From Dokdonella_A sp964582225 (lineage in GTDB: Bacteria; Pseudomonadota; Gammaproteobacteria; Xanthomonadales; Rhodanobacteraceae), in contig CAZORA010000006.1 in NCBI GenBank assembly GCA_964582225.1, positions 45,073 to 109,072 of the forward strand: a stretch of 64,000 nt of DNA. Direction: 5' to 3'. A program made the position numbers and the translations under genes. Of the stretch, positions 39,001 to 47,387 are shown piece after piece (positions within the stretch are counted from its first letter, which is position 1; each line of letters opens with the position of its first letter). The notes under the pieces are model-generated. The model searched no databases, was not told the DNA's origin, and saw only the letters and a list, made by a program, of their open reading frames with translations.

Positions 39001-39588
39001 GAGCATGAGGAGCAGGCTCAGCGGAAGGAATATCTGGACTCGCAGCTGAGCGACCTGACGACCGCGCTGGAGACCCTGGAAGCGGCGATCCGCAAGATCG
39101 ATGGCGAAACACGCTCGCGCTTTCGCGAGACCTTCGAGCGGGTAAACGGCGGCATGCAGGAGCTCTTCCCGCGTCTGTTCGGTGGCGGCCACGCTCATCT
39201 GGAGTTGACCGGAGACGATCTGCTGTCGACCGGAGTGGTGATTCTCGCCAAGCCGCCTGGCAAACGGGTGAGCTCAATCTCGCTGCTTTCCGGCGGCGAA
39301 AAGGCGCTGACCGCGATCGCGCTGGTGTTTGCCATCTTTCGACTGAATCCGGCGCCGTTCTGCCTGCTGGACGAGGTGGACGCTCCGCTCGACGAGGCCA
39401 ACGTCGGCCGCTTCTCGGCCCTGGTCGGCGAGATGAGCGAGCAGGTGCAGTTCATCTTCGTCACCCACAACAAGGCGACCATGGAGGCCGCGCGCCAGCT
39501 GTGTGGCGTTACCATGCGCGAACCCGGAGTGTCGCGGTTGGTGCAGGTCGACCTGGCGGAAGCCGCCAAGCTGGCTGGCGCTGCCTGA
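36085..39588 (+). CDS. smc: Chromosome segregation protein SMC
   Basis: This 1167-residue condensin ATPase begins MRLSTIKLAGFKSFVDPTTL with Walker A GPNGCGKSN at about residue 32. Two long coiled-coil arms flank a hinge around residues 515-640 (GALQVRPGWERAVETVLDGW). The C-terminal head has the signature LLSGGEKALTAIALVFAI and Walker B FCLLDEVDAPLDEAN. The upstream in-frame ATG is rejected because the family starts at the lysine-rich strand beginning here. A 196-base region without a recognised gene precedes it. zipA follows after 28 bases. Confidence 0.96.
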   Translation: MRLSTIKLAGFKSFVDPTTLHLPTNMTGVVGPNGCGKSNIIDAIRWVMGESVASRLRGDALTDVIFSGSTGRKPVGSAMVELLFDNADGLIGGEYANYGEIAVKRSVSRDGQSQYFLNGVRCRRRDITDLFLGTGLGARSYSIIEQGMISEIVEADPVQLRAHLEEAAGISKYKERRKETESRIRSTRENLDRVRDVRDEVDKQLEHLKRQARAAERWQGLKQQRARKEADLKALELRAARGSLAEQESGVRAISLEIEQELAGQRRAEAELEAGREAHAGAVEQVNTAQAEVYRIGGDLAQVEQQIRHSRELAEQLRHSREETARTREGLVQHLAADRQRAEELAAQLADVAPRQADLDAARAAAVTALQAAEGRLAEWQTAWQDHAQATSKAGQEAEVERTRLDYLDRQCLGAEQRRQALENELTLADLGALESALEKLDAEHADLRARTEAGTAELERLRAAAEAALELERATHSALSAARGSLESERGRMASLEALQHAALKESGAAAQEWLLRLGLDSQPRLGGALQVRPGWERAVETVLDGWLDSVLVEDPGRLAGELGGLEGCNLGLLEASQGSLQVDPASLAAQVEGPRAVRALLANVECAADLDEARRRLALLAPGRSVITAAGEWLGAGFARIRRSAGAQLGVIARERELQALQERIGTLQTEIADAGSLLEQERQQRVAAEQRRDEAQRGLYAEHRRLAEVGGLLQSQRGRLDGMRERSEKLRAEVAELIERQDGDREQARAARGRLETAIERMSELEGRRQELEGARRGLLEAREEARMNEREAADALHQAALSIEARRTALAALQEGLARMQLQLAQLDARRDEIELQLASGDQPLFELEAARQRHLDQRLQADRRMVEARAALQERDERLRQLEQERHAFEDRLTGRRERLAEARLREQEHRLRAEALAAAIAEAGFALRELVDGLPAEADPAVWRQELEDLEQKIRRLEPVNLAAIKEHEEQAQRKEYLDSQLSDLTTALETLEAAIRKIDGETRSRFRETFERVNGGMQELFPRLFGGGHAHLELTGDDLLSTGVVILAKPPGKRVSSISLLSGGEKALTAIALVFAIFRLNPAPFCLLDEVDAPLDEANVGRFSALVGEMSEQVQFIFVTHNKATMEAARQLCGVTMREPGVSRLVQVDLAEAAKLAGAA

Positions 39589-39616
39589 TGCGGCTCCGTC
39601 AAGCAAGGATTTCGTG

Positions 39617-40339
39617 ATGGAGTGGAACGCGGCCGTGGGCATTCCGCTGCTCATCTTCGGTGCGGTCGTGCTGCTTCTGATCTACGCCTTCGGTCGCCCG
39701 CGCCGCCGGCAACAGGGTGAACGCGCGGGACCCCGGGGCGACAGGCGACCGCGGGTCGAACCTACGCTTGAGGTCTGGACCGACACCGGGCCGGCGGCGG
39801 GTGCCGATGGTTTCGAGCTGCCGCCGGATGCGGCGCCGAAGGTCGCCGACTCCGCGCTGTCGCAGCCGCCCGTCGGCGTGCGTCCCGATCGACCGATCGA
39901 GCGCATCGTCACGCTCCACGTGGCGGCCAAGCAGGGCGCGACGCTGGCCGGCAGCGATATCGTGGTGGCCGCGGAGAAGACCGGACTCGAGTTCGGCGAC
40001 CTGAACATCTTTCATCGCGAAGCCGTCGGGCGACGCGGCGAGGGGCCGGTGTTCAGTATGGCCAACATGGTCAAGCCGGGCCGCTTTGACATGAGCAGGC
40101 TCGACGAGCTGGAGGCGCCTGGGGTCAGCCTGTTCATGACCCTTCCGGGGCCGCTTCCGGCGCTCGACGCCTGGGACATGATGCTGCCGACGGCACAGCG
40201 GCTGGCCGAACTGCTCGATGCGCAGGTGCTGGATGAGGATCGCAACGCACTCGGCCGGCAGCGCATCGCACACCTGCGCGACGAGCTGCGCGCTTGGGAT
40301 CGCGCCCAGGAACGCCGACGCATCGTGCCGGGACGCTGA
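39617..40339 (+). CDS. zipA: Cell division protein ZipA
   Basis: This 240-residue inner-membrane protein tethers FtsZ at the septum. An N-terminal transmembrane helix (about residues 7-25, IPLLIFGAVVLLLIYAFG) is followed by a short basic and Pro-rich linker and a C-terminal ZipA FtsZ-binding domain starting near residue 97 (RIVTLHVAAKQGATLAGSD). It has an AAGGA ribosome binding site. NAD-dependent ligA, which often follows zipA, is not present here; an FHA protein gene follows instead. Confidence 0.92.
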   Translation: MEWNAAVGIPLLIFGAVVLLLIYAFGRPRRRQQGERAGPRGDRRPRVEPTLEVWTDTGPAAGADGFELPPDAAPKVADSALSQPPVGVRPDRPIERIVTLHVAAKQGATLAGSDIVVAAEKTGLEFGDLNIFHREAVGRRGEGPVFSMANMVKPGRFDMSRLDELEAPGVSLFMTLPGPLPALDAWDMMLPTAQRLAELLDAQVLDEDRNALGRQRIAHLRDELRAWDRAQERRRIVPGR

Positions 40340-40496
40340 GCAGGGCGCGCAAGATTCCGCTGGCCGTTTGATCCGCTCCCGGGAGGCTCGGGGCGAGCAT
40401 CTGGTCGAACGAAGGGAAAGTCGCGGAAGCCGCCGTTGCGCTGTGCGCCTCGTGCTAGAGTAGCCCACCACGTCAGGGAAGCCGGCACCTCGTTCG

Positions 40497-41303
40497 ATGC
40501 GATTGAGCTTTGCCAACGGCGAGCGGGGCGATCTGCTGGTCGAAGATTCGGTGACGGTAGGCAGCGCGGCGGGCAACGATCTGGTGCTCGCCGGGCGCGA
40601 TGTCGCCGCGCATCACGCGCGCATCAGCGTCGGTCGGCGCGGAATCGTGCTGGAGGTGCTGGAGTCCGGCGCACAGACCCACGTCAACGCGCGGCCGATA
40701 CGCGAGAAGGCCCTGCTTCACCTGGGCGATATCCTCTGCCTCGGTCGCAGCGCGATCCTGCTCAAGGCGGACCGCGACGACTCGGTCCAGGAGGCGCCCC
40801 CACCGTCGGCAAAGGACGGCGTCGCAGCCCCCGTCAGCCCGGCCGTGGTGGTGTTGCGCGGGGTCACCGGCAGCCAGGCCGGTCGCGCAATCCCGGTCAA
40901 CCCGCGGCTGTCGATCGGCCGCGAGGCGTCCTGCGATGTGCAGATCGAAGCGGCGCAGTCGGCGCCGCGGAAAGTGAGCATCGAGTTCGCACGCGGCGCG
41001 GTGGTGCTGCGCGGCGGCGAAGACGAGAGCGAGGTGCGCGTCAACGGGATCGCGGTGACCGCGGCGCTGCTGCATCCGGGTGATCAGATCACGCTTGGGC
41101 ACAGCCGATTCCTCCTCGAGGCGCCGAGCCTGATGGCGCCGTATGGCGACGAGCCGCTGCAGGGAGAAGGGGCGGCGCCGGTCGCACCGGATGCCGCCGG
41201 GGCGGCCGGGGAGAATGACTTCCAACATGCGGCCTGGTGGCTGGTCAGCGCCGCGGCAGTGGTTGCGCTGATTCTCGCGCTGCTGATCCAGCGGGGCCCC
41301 TGA
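40497..41303 (+). CDS. Double FHA-domain membrane protein
   Basis: This 268-residue protein has two consecutive forkhead-associated domains, residues about 1-85 (VGSAAGNDLVL, AAHHARISV) and 115-205 (SIGREASCDVQIEA, SAPRKVSIEFA). These are followed by a linker and one C-terminal transmembrane helix (AWWLVSAAAVVALILALLI). FHA domains usually bind phosphothreonine; the second repeat has RKV rather than a standard SxxH, so its binding may be altered. The arrangement suggests a tail-anchored scaffold with cytoplasmic FHA modules. No kinase gene is adjacent. Confidence 0.82.
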   Translation: MRLSFANGERGDLLVEDSVTVGSAAGNDLVLAGRDVAAHHARISVGRRGIVLEVLESGAQTHVNARPIREKALLHLGDILCLGRSAILLKADRDDSVQEAPPPSAKDGVAAPVSPAVVVLRGVTGSQAGRAIPVNPRLSIGREASCDVQIEAAQSAPRKVSIEFARGAVVLRGGEDESEVRVNGIAVTAALLHPGDQITLGHSRFLLEAPSLMAPYGDEPLQGEGAAPVAPDAAGAAGENDFQHAAWWLVSAAAVVALILALLIQRGP

Positions 41304-41332
41304 GCGGCGGACTCGGAACGTCGAGCGCCTGC

Positions 41333-41360
41333 TTGCCTGCGTGTTGCACTGCGGCATAAT
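41333..41360 (+). promoter_or_regulatory. Candidate promoter of the serC operon
   Basis: TTGCCT (41333-41338), a 16-base spacer and CATAAT (41355-41360), placing initiation about 30 bases before the serC start codon. Sequence match only; this would drive the serC-serA-pheA-hisC-aroA run. Confidence 0.5.
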
Positions 41361-41395
41361 GCACGCTTCCACCATCGAGCGAGGGCGCTGCCGTC

Positions 41396-42466
41396 GTGAG
41401 TCGCGCATACAACTTCAGCGCCGGCCCAGCTGCGCTGCCGACCGAAGTGCTCGAGCAGGCGCGCGAGGAACTTCTGGAGTGGCAAGACGCGCGCGCCTCG
41501 GTGCTTGAGATCAGCCACCGCGGCAAGGCCTTCATCGCCATGGCCGAGCAGGCGGAGCAGGATCTGAGGGAACTCCTCGCGATTCCGGCGGGCTACCGCG
41601 TGCTGTTTCTGCAGGGCGGTGCGAGCCAGCACTTCGCGCAGGTTCCGATGAATCTGGCCGGGCCGGAGGATACTGCCGACTACGTGCTGACCGGCGACTG
41701 GAGCGAAAAGGCGGCCAGGGAAGCCGGACATCTGCTGCGGGTGCGCATCGCGGCGAGCGGCCAGAACCGCGTGCCCGCGCGGGAGGAATGGGATCTCGAT
41801 CCACGCGCCGCCTACGTGCACGTGACCCCGAACGAGACCATCCGCGGCGTCGAATATCACCGGATCCCCGACGTGGGCGAGGTGCCGCTGGTCGCCGACG
41901 TGTCCTCGACCATCCTGTCGCGGCCGCTCGAAATCTCGCGCTTCGGCCTGCTCTACGCGGGGGCGCAGAAGAACATCGGCCCTTCGGGACTGGTGGTGGT
42001 GATCGTGCGCGAGGATCTGCTCGAGCGCCGGCCGCGCGATCTGCCGGCGATTTTCCGCTACGCCGAGCAAGCGGCCAAGGACTCGATGCTCAACACGCCC
42101 AACACCTGGGGTTGGTACCTCGCCGGACTGGTATTTCAGTGGCTCAAGCAGCAGGGTGGGCTCGCCGCGATGGGCGAGCGCAACCGAGTCAAGGCGGAGC
42201 TTCTCTACGCCTGCATCGACGGCTCGGATTTCTATCGAAACCCGGTCGATCCGGCGGCGCGCTCCCGGATGAACGTACCGTTCACGCTGGCCGACCCAGA
42301 GCTCGATGCCCGCTTTGTGGAGGAATCGACCGCCGCCGGCCTGCTGGCGCTCAAGGGCCACCGCAGCGTCGGCGGCATGCGCGCCTCGATCTACAACGCG
42401 ATGCCGCTGGAGGGCGTGCAGGCGCTGGTCGACTTCATGGACGATTTCGCGCGGCGCAACGGCTGA
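41396..42466 (+). CDS. serC: Phosphoserine aminotransferase
   Basis: This 356-residue PLP enzyme of serine and pyridoxine biosynthesis converts 3-phosphohydroxypyruvate to phosphoserine. It begins SRAYNFSAGPAALPTEVLEQA. The PLP lysine is in YAGAQKNIGPSGL near residue 197, with VADVSSTILSRP before it and GHRSVGGMRASIYNA at the end, all standard. A GTG start with GAGGG upstream is used. It heads a five-gene run that ends at aroA. Confidence 0.95.
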   Translation: MSRAYNFSAGPAALPTEVLEQAREELLEWQDARASVLEISHRGKAFIAMAEQAEQDLRELLAIPAGYRVLFLQGGASQHFAQVPMNLAGPEDTADYVLTGDWSEKAAREAGHLLRVRIAASGQNRVPAREEWDLDPRAAYVHVTPNETIRGVEYHRIPDVGEVPLVADVSSTILSRPLEISRFGLLYAGAQKNIGPSGLVVVIVREDLLERRPRDLPAIFRYAEQAAKDSMLNTPNTWGWYLAGLVFQWLKQQGGLAAMGERNRVKAELLYACIDGSDFYRNPVDPAARSRMNVPFTLADPELDARFVEESTAAGLLALKGHRSVGGMRASIYNAMPLEGVQALVDFMDDFARRNG

Positions 42467-42522
42467 GGGCGGCGGCGTCGAAGCGCCGTCGGACCGGTTC
42501 CATCTCGAGGTGCGGCAACGCC

Positions 42523-43698
42523 ATGTTTCTGATTCAAACGCTCAACAACATCGCCCGCTGCGGGCTCGACCGGCTGCCTGCCAATCTGTATCGGATCGCC
42601 AGTGAGGCGAGCACGCCCGACGCGGTGCTGGTGCGCTCGGCCGACATGCATGCGAACCCGATCGCGCCGAGCGTACTTGCCGTCGCGCGCGCCGGCTCAG
42701 GCACCAACAATATTCCGATCGTCGCACTGTCTTCGCGCGGCGTGCCGGTATTCAACGCGCCCGGCGCCAACGCCAACGCGGTCAAGGAGCTGGTGCTGAG
42801 CGGCATGCTGCTCGCCGCGCGCAACATCGCCGACGCGCTGGTCTTCGTGCATCAGCTCGAGGCCGGCGCCGACCTGGCGCAGCGGGTCGAGGCCGAAAAG
42901 AAGCGCTTCGTCGGCTCCGAGCTCGCCGGCAAGACGCTCGGCGTGATCGGGCTCGGCGCAATCGGCGTCAAGGTGGCCAACGCTGCGCTGGCGCTCGGCA
43001 TGCGGGTGACGGGTTTCGATCCCTACATGACGATCGACGGTGCCTGGCAGCTTTCCTCGCAGGTCTCACGCGCCGGCTCGCTGCACGAACTGCTGGCAGC
43101 CTCCGATTACCTGAGCGTCCACGTGCCGCTCAACGACAAGACCCGCGGCTTGATTGGCGATTCCGCGCTGGAGCGGCTGCGTCCCGGCCTGGTGCTGCTC
43201 AATTTTGCTCGCGAAGGCATCATTGACGGGGCCGCGCTGCGCGCTGGGCTCGCCTCGGGCCGGATCGGGCGCTATGTCTGCGATTTTCCTGCCGCTGACC
43301 TGCTCGGCAATCCGTGCGTCATCGCGCTGCCGCACTTGGGCGCTTCGACTGGGGAAGCCGAGGAGAACTGCGCGATCATGGCGGTGGAGCAGCTGCGCGA
43401 GTTTCTCGAGCACGGCAACGTGCATAATTCAGTGAACTTTCCCGAGGCGCGCCTCGCGCGGATCGGCAGCGCGAGGATCTGCATCGCCAACCTCAATCGG
43501 CCCAACATGATCGGCCAGCTGTCGCAGGCGCTGGGCGGGGCCGGTCTCAACATCGCGCAGATGCACAACGTCTCGCGCGGTGAGCTTGCCTACAACTTGA
43601 TCGACGTGGATTCGCCGGTGCCCGAATCGCTGCGTGAAGCGATTGCCGGCATCGACGGCATCCTCTCGGTGCGTGTCCTCGGAGAACCCACAGCATGA
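42523..43698 (+). CDS. serA: D-3-phosphoglycerate dehydrogenase with ACT domain
   Basis: This 391-residue enzyme oxidises 3-phosphoglycerate, the first step of serine synthesis. It is the short LNNI-type form beginning MFLIQTLNNIARCGLDRLP. The NAD motif GVIGLGAIGVKVANAAL lies near residue 146, the catalytic Arg is in NFAREGIIDG and the His in LPHLGASTGEAEEN. A C-terminal ACT domain (about residues 320-390) probably gives serine feedback. It sits 56 bases after serC, so both serine genes are in one operon, and overlaps pheA by 4 bases. Confidence 0.92.
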   Translation: MFLIQTLNNIARCGLDRLPANLYRIASEASTPDAVLVRSADMHANPIAPSVLAVARAGSGTNNIPIVALSSRGVPVFNAPGANANAVKELVLSGMLLAARNIADALVFVHQLEAGADLAQRVEAEKKRFVGSELAGKTLGVIGLGAIGVKVANAALALGMRVTGFDPYMTIDGAWQLSSQVSRAGSLHELLAASDYLSVHVPLNDKTRGLIGDSALERLRPGLVLLNFAREGIIDGAALRAGLASGRIGRYVCDFPAADLLGNPCVIALPHLGASTGEAEENCAIMAVEQLREFLEHGNVHNSVNFPEARLARIGSARICIANLNRPNMIGQLSQALGGAGLNIAQMHNVSRGELAYNLIDVDSPVPESLREAIAGIDGILSVRVLGEPTA

Positions 43699-44810
43699 GT
43701 GAAGAACAGCCCGCCGACCCTCAGTCGTGCGCACCGAGCCTCGGTGAAGTCCGCACGCGCATCGACGAGATCGATCGCCGCATCCAGAGCCTGATCGCCG
43801 AGCGCGCCCAGTTCGCGCATCAGGTCGGTCGCGCCAAGGGCAAGCTCGCGGCGGCGGTGGACTACTACCGTCCGGAGCGCGAGGCGCAGGTGCTGCGCAT
43901 GGTGGTCGACCGCAACCAGGGTCCGCTTGGAGACGAGCTCCTGGTGCATGTGTTTCGCGAGATCATGTCGGCCTGCCTGGCCCAGCAGGAGCCGCTCAAG
44001 GTCGGCTTCCTAGGCCCGGAGGGCACCTTCAGCCAGCAGGCGGTGCAGAAGCACTTCGGGCGCTCCGCGCACTGCCTGCCGCTCGCCACCATCGAAGAGG
44101 TGTTCCAGGAGGTGGAGGCCGGCAACGCCGACTTCGGGGTGGTGCCGGTGGAGAATTCGGGCGAAGGCACGATCCAGGTGACCCTCGACATGTTCGTCAC
44201 CTCCGGGCTCAAGATCTGCGGCGAGGTAGAGCTGCGCGTGCGCCAGTACCTGATGTCGCGCACCGGCCATATCGAGGACATCGAGCGCATCTACGCGCAC
44301 CCGCAGTCCTTCGCCCAGACCCAGGGCTGGCTGCGCAGCAACCTGCCGAAGGCTCAGAAGATCGCGGTGGCGAGCAACGCCGAAGGCGCCCGCCGCGCCC
44401 GCAACGCCGACGACGCCGCGGCGATCGGCGGCGAATCGGCCGGGCTGGTGTACGGGCTCAAGAAAGTCATCATGGATTCGATCGAGGATCGCGCCGACAA
44501 CACCACCCGCTTTCTGGTGCTCGGCCGCCAGCTGTTCCCGCCATCCGGCCACGACCGCACCTCGATCCTGGTCTTCATCAAGGACCAGCCGGGAGCGCTG
44601 TTCAACGTGCTGAGCCCGTTTGCGCGCCACGGCATCAGCATGAACCGGATCGAGTCGCGGCCTTCGCATCAGGCCAAGTGGGAGTACGCCTTCTTCATCG
44701 ACCTGTCGGGCCATGTCGAAGACGAGACCATGAAAGCCGCGCTGACCGAGCTCGAGGAGCATTCGGCGCAGATCAAGATTCTCGGTTCGTACCCGGTCGC
44801 GGTGCCGTGA
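43695..44810 (+). CDS. pheA: Bifunctional chorismate mutase / prephenate dehydratase
   Basis: This 371-residue P-protein makes phenylpyruvate. The AroQ-type chorismate mutase domain covers about residues 14-95 (RTRIDEIDRRIQSLI, YYRPEREAQVLRMV). The prephenate dehydratase domain follows (VGFLGPEGTFSQQAV, catalytic Thr in DNTTRFLVLG). The C-terminal ACT regulatory domain has the GAL and ESRP phenylalanine-binding motifs (PGALFNVL, NRIESRPS). Overlaps with both neighbours show tight translational coupling. Confidence 0.96.
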   Translation: MSEEQPADPQSCAPSLGEVRTRIDEIDRRIQSLIAERAQFAHQVGRAKGKLAAAVDYYRPEREAQVLRMVVDRNQGPLGDELLVHVFREIMSACLAQQEPLKVGFLGPEGTFSQQAVQKHFGRSAHCLPLATIEEVFQEVEAGNADFGVVPVENSGEGTIQVTLDMFVTSGLKICGEVELRVRQYLMSRTGHIEDIERIYAHPQSFAQTQGWLRSNLPKAQKIAVASNAEGARRARNADDAAAIGGESAGLVYGLKKVIMDSIEDRADNTTRFLVLGRQLFPPSGHDRTSILVFIKDQPGALFNVLSPFARHGISMNRIESRPSHQAKWEYAFFIDLSGHVEDETMKAALTELEEHSAQIKILGSYPVAVP

Positions 44811-45913
44811 GCTTCGACGCCGGGCGGCTGGCCAATCCGGCGACCGCGGCGCTGCGCGCCTACGACCCGGGCCACGACCTGCCGGTGCTGCGCCGCCGCT
44901 TCGGCGCGGCGATCGCCGAGCTGGGCTCCAACGAAAACCCGCTGGGCCCGAGCCCGCGCGCGCTGGCGGCGATCCGCGCGGCCCTGTCCGAAAGCTACCG
45001 CTATCCGGATCCGCGCGGCATGCTGCTGAAGCAGGCGCTTGCCGCCCGACTCGGCGTCGACCCGCAGCGTCTGGTGCTCGGCAATGGCTCCCACGAGCTG
45101 CTGATGTTGCTCGCGCAGTGTTTCGCCGATTCTGTGCATTCGGTGGTGTTTTCCCAGTACGGCTTCGCCGTGTTCTCGATCGCCGCGGCGGCCGCCGGAG
45201 CGCCGGCGATCGCGGTGCCGGCGCTGCCGCGCAGCCACGCGACGGCGCCGCTCGGCCACGATCTCGATGCGCTGGCCGCGGCCGTGCGGGCGGATACGCG
45301 CTTGGTCTACCTGGCCAATCCGAACAACCCGACCGGCACCTGGTTCGACGACGCGGCGCTCGCGGGGTTTCTGGCCCGCGTGCCGCCCGAGGTGCTGGTG
45401 GTGGTCGACGAGGCCTATCGCGAGTACGTCGACGCGCCCGGCCTCGACGGCGCGCTACGCTTCTCCGGCGCCCATCCGAACCTGATCGTCACCCGCACTT
45501 TTTCCAAGGCGCACGCGCTGGCCGGCCTGCGCGTCGGCTATCTGATTGCACACCCGAGCGTGGTCGGGGTGATCGAGCGCCTGCGCGAATCCTTCAACGT
45601 CAACGGCCTGGCGCTGGTCGCCGCCGCGGCGGCGCTTGGCGACGACGCGCACATCGCGCGCGTGCGCGCCTTCAACGCGGCGGAGCGCGCCTGGCTCGCG
45701 GCAGGACTTGCCGCGCGCGGGCTGTCGAGCCTGCCCTCGCAAACCAATTTCCTGCTGGTCGACTGCGCCGGCGACGCAGCCGAGCTCGAGCGCCACCTGT
45801 TCGAGCGCGGGGTCATCGTGCGCCCGGTCGCGGGCTATGGCCTGGGCGGCTACCTGCGCGTCAGCGTCGGCAGCCGAAGGGAGAACCAGACGCTGCTGGA
45901 CGCGCTCGCGTGA
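44807..45913 (+). CDS. hisC: Histidinol-phosphate / aromatic aminotransferase (HisC type)
   Basis: This 368-residue fold-type I PLP aminotransferase starts with GTG overlapping the pheA stop by 4 bases. It shows ELGSNENPLGPSP, YLANPNNPTGTWF, the VVVDEAYREYVD Asp/Tyr pair and the PLP lysine in RTFSKAHALAGLRVGY. Copies in this operon position (between pheA and aroA) act as broad HisC-type enzymes that can transaminate phenylpyruvate and 4-hydroxyphenylpyruvate as well as imidazole-acetol phosphate. Its main substrate cannot be fixed from sequence. Confidence 0.9.
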   Translation: MSFDAGRLANPATAALRAYDPGHDLPVLRRRFGAAIAELGSNENPLGPSPRALAAIRAALSESYRYPDPRGMLLKQALAARLGVDPQRLVLGNGSHELLMLLAQCFADSVHSVVFSQYGFAVFSIAAAAAGAPAIAVPALPRSHATAPLGHDLDALAAAVRADTRLVYLANPNNPTGTWFDDAALAGFLARVPPEVLVVVDEAYREYVDAPGLDGALRFSGAHPNLIVTRTFSKAHALAGLRVGYLIAHPSVVGVIERLRESFNVNGLALVAAAAALGDDAHIARVRAFNAAERAWLAAGLAARGLSSLPSQTNFLLVDCAGDAAELERHLFERGVIVRPVAGYGLGGYLRVSVGSRRENQTLLDALA

Positions 45914-47220
45914 GTCTCGACTGGATCAGCCAGCCGTGCGGTCCGCTGACCGGTGAAATCACGGTGCCGGGCGACAAGTCGGTATCGCACCGCGCCGTCA
46001 TGCTGGCGGCGCTCGCCGAGGGCAGCTCGCGGATCGAGGGCTTCCTCGAAGGCGAGGACACCCGCGCCACGGCGGCGATCTTCCGCCAGATGGGCGTCAC
46101 CATCGAGACGCCCTCGGCCGGCCGGCGCATCGTGCACGGCGTCGGTCTGCATGGCCTCGCCGCCCCATCCGGCGCGCTCGATTGCGGCAATTCCGGCACC
46201 GGCATGCGGCTTCTGGCCGGACTGCTCGCCGGCCAGCGCTTCGACAGCGTGCTGACCGGCGATGCCACGCTGGTGCAGCGGCCGATGCGGCGCGTGACCG
46301 AACCGCTCGCCGCCATGGGCGCGCGCATCGAGGCGCAGGCCGGCGATCTGCCGCCGCTGCGCATCGGCGGTGGGGCAGGGCTGGTCGGTATCGACTACCA
46401 GCCGCCCATCGCCAGCGCGCAGGTGAAATCGGCCATCCTGCTCGCCGGCCTTTACGCGCAGGGCGAAACCGTCGTGCGCGAAGTGCATCCCACGCGCGAC
46501 TACACCGAACGCATGCTGGCCGCGTTCGGCTGGCCGGTACAGTTCACGCCGGGGCGCGTCGCGCTGGCCGGCGGCCACCGCCTGCGCGCGACCGACGTCG
46601 AGGTGCCGGCGGACTTTTCCTCGGCCGCGTTCTTCATTGTCGCCGCCAGCGTCGTGCCGGGCTCGCGCCTGCTGCTGCGCAGTGTCGGTCTCAATCCCCG
46701 CCGCACCGGCCTCATCGAGGCATTGCGCCGGATGGGCGCGGATATCCGCCAGCACGCGCCGCGCGAACAGGGGGGCGAAATGGTGGCCGATCTCGAAGTG
46801 CGCCATGCGCCGCTGCACGGCATCGACGTACCGGCGGCGTTGGTGCCGGACATGATCGACGAGTTCCCGATCCTCTTCATCTCCGCCGCCGCGGCGCAAG
46901 GCACGACCCGGGTGCGCGGCGCCGCGGAGCTGCGGGTGAAGGAGTCGGACCGCATCGCCACGATGGCGACAGGCCTGCGCGCGCTCGGCATCGCCGTCAG
47001 CGAGACGCCGGACGGCGCCGTGATCGAAGGCGGGCGCTTCGCCGGCGGCGAGGTGCCGAGCTACGGCGACCACCGCGTCGCCATGAGTTTCGCCGTGGCC
47101 GGCGCGCTAGCCGCGGAACCGGTGCGCATCCGCGACTGCGAGAACGTCGCCACCTCGTTTCCGGGATTCATGGAGCTGGCGCATTCGGCTGGCCTTGGTT
47201 TGCTGCATTCTCGTCGTTGA
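45910..47220 (+). CDS. aroA: 3-phosphoshikimate 1-carboxyvinyltransferase (EPSP synthase)
   Basis: This 436-residue shikimate-pathway enzyme has PGDKSVSHRAVMLAALAEG, LDCGNSGTGMRLLAGLLAG, the central VPDMIDEFPILF and RVKESDRIATMATGLRALG. The GTG start overlaps the hisC stop. The last dozen or so codons (HSAGLGLLHSRR) differ from those of the aroA fragment at 48891-49130, whose ending looks more like a normal AroA C-terminus. The 3' end here may thus have been replaced when the cargo to its right arrived. Confidence 0.95.
   Translation: MSLDWISQPCGPLTGEITVPGDKSVSHRAVMLAALAEGSSRIEGFLEGEDTRATAAIFRQMGVTIETPSAGRRIVHGVGLHGLAAPSGALDCGNSGTGMRLLAGLLAGQRFDSVLTGDATLVQRPMRRVTEPLAAMGARIEAQAGDLPPLRIGGGAGLVGIDYQPPIASAQVKSAILLAGLYAQGETVVREVHPTRDYTERMLAAFGWPVQFTPGRVALAGGHRLRATDVEVPADFSSAAFFIVAASVVPGSRLLLRSVGLNPRRTGLIEALRRMGADIRQHAPREQGGEMVADLEVRHAPLHGIDVPAALVPDMIDEFPILFISAAAAQGTTRVRGAAELRVKESDRIATMATGLRALGIAVSETPDGAVIEGGRFAGGEVPSYGDHRVAMSFAVAGALAAEPVRIRDCENVATSFPGFMELAHSAGLGLLHSRR
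46984..47199 (+). repeat. aroA 3' direct repeat, copy in intact gene
   Basis: This stretch matches 48891-49106 base for base, except two mismatches, for about the first 120 bases. It then diverges at roughly one base in five through to the end. The second copy forms the aroA remnant. The abrupt change in identity suggests a recombination or conversion boundary near 47104 / 49011. Confidence 0.85.
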
Positions 47221-47387
47221 CAACGCGAAAACCTGATCGCGAGGGTCCGGAATCCCGCCGTCAACGGGCTGCTTCGGTCACCGCCAAGGGGCAGTGCCGT
47301 GGATGCGGTGGCAGCGGCGCTGATGGCGGGTATCCCGGTAGCCCTCGCGCCTGCCGATTTCCAGCGGGCATACGGCAGTCGCTGCGG

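Noticed and set aside
35356..39198. A 1280-codon open frame on the minus strand opposite smc
   Set aside because: It mirrors the smc codon pattern, has Leu/Arg/Gln-rich text without domains, and smc on the plus strand has all family motifs. It is a shadow of strong GC3 bias.
47221..47387. Possible small gene between aroA and the LRR gene
   Set aside because: A short frame with PVALAPADFQRAYG-like text exists but has no ribosome binding site, no family match and conflicts with cargo-boundary sequence; left unannotated.
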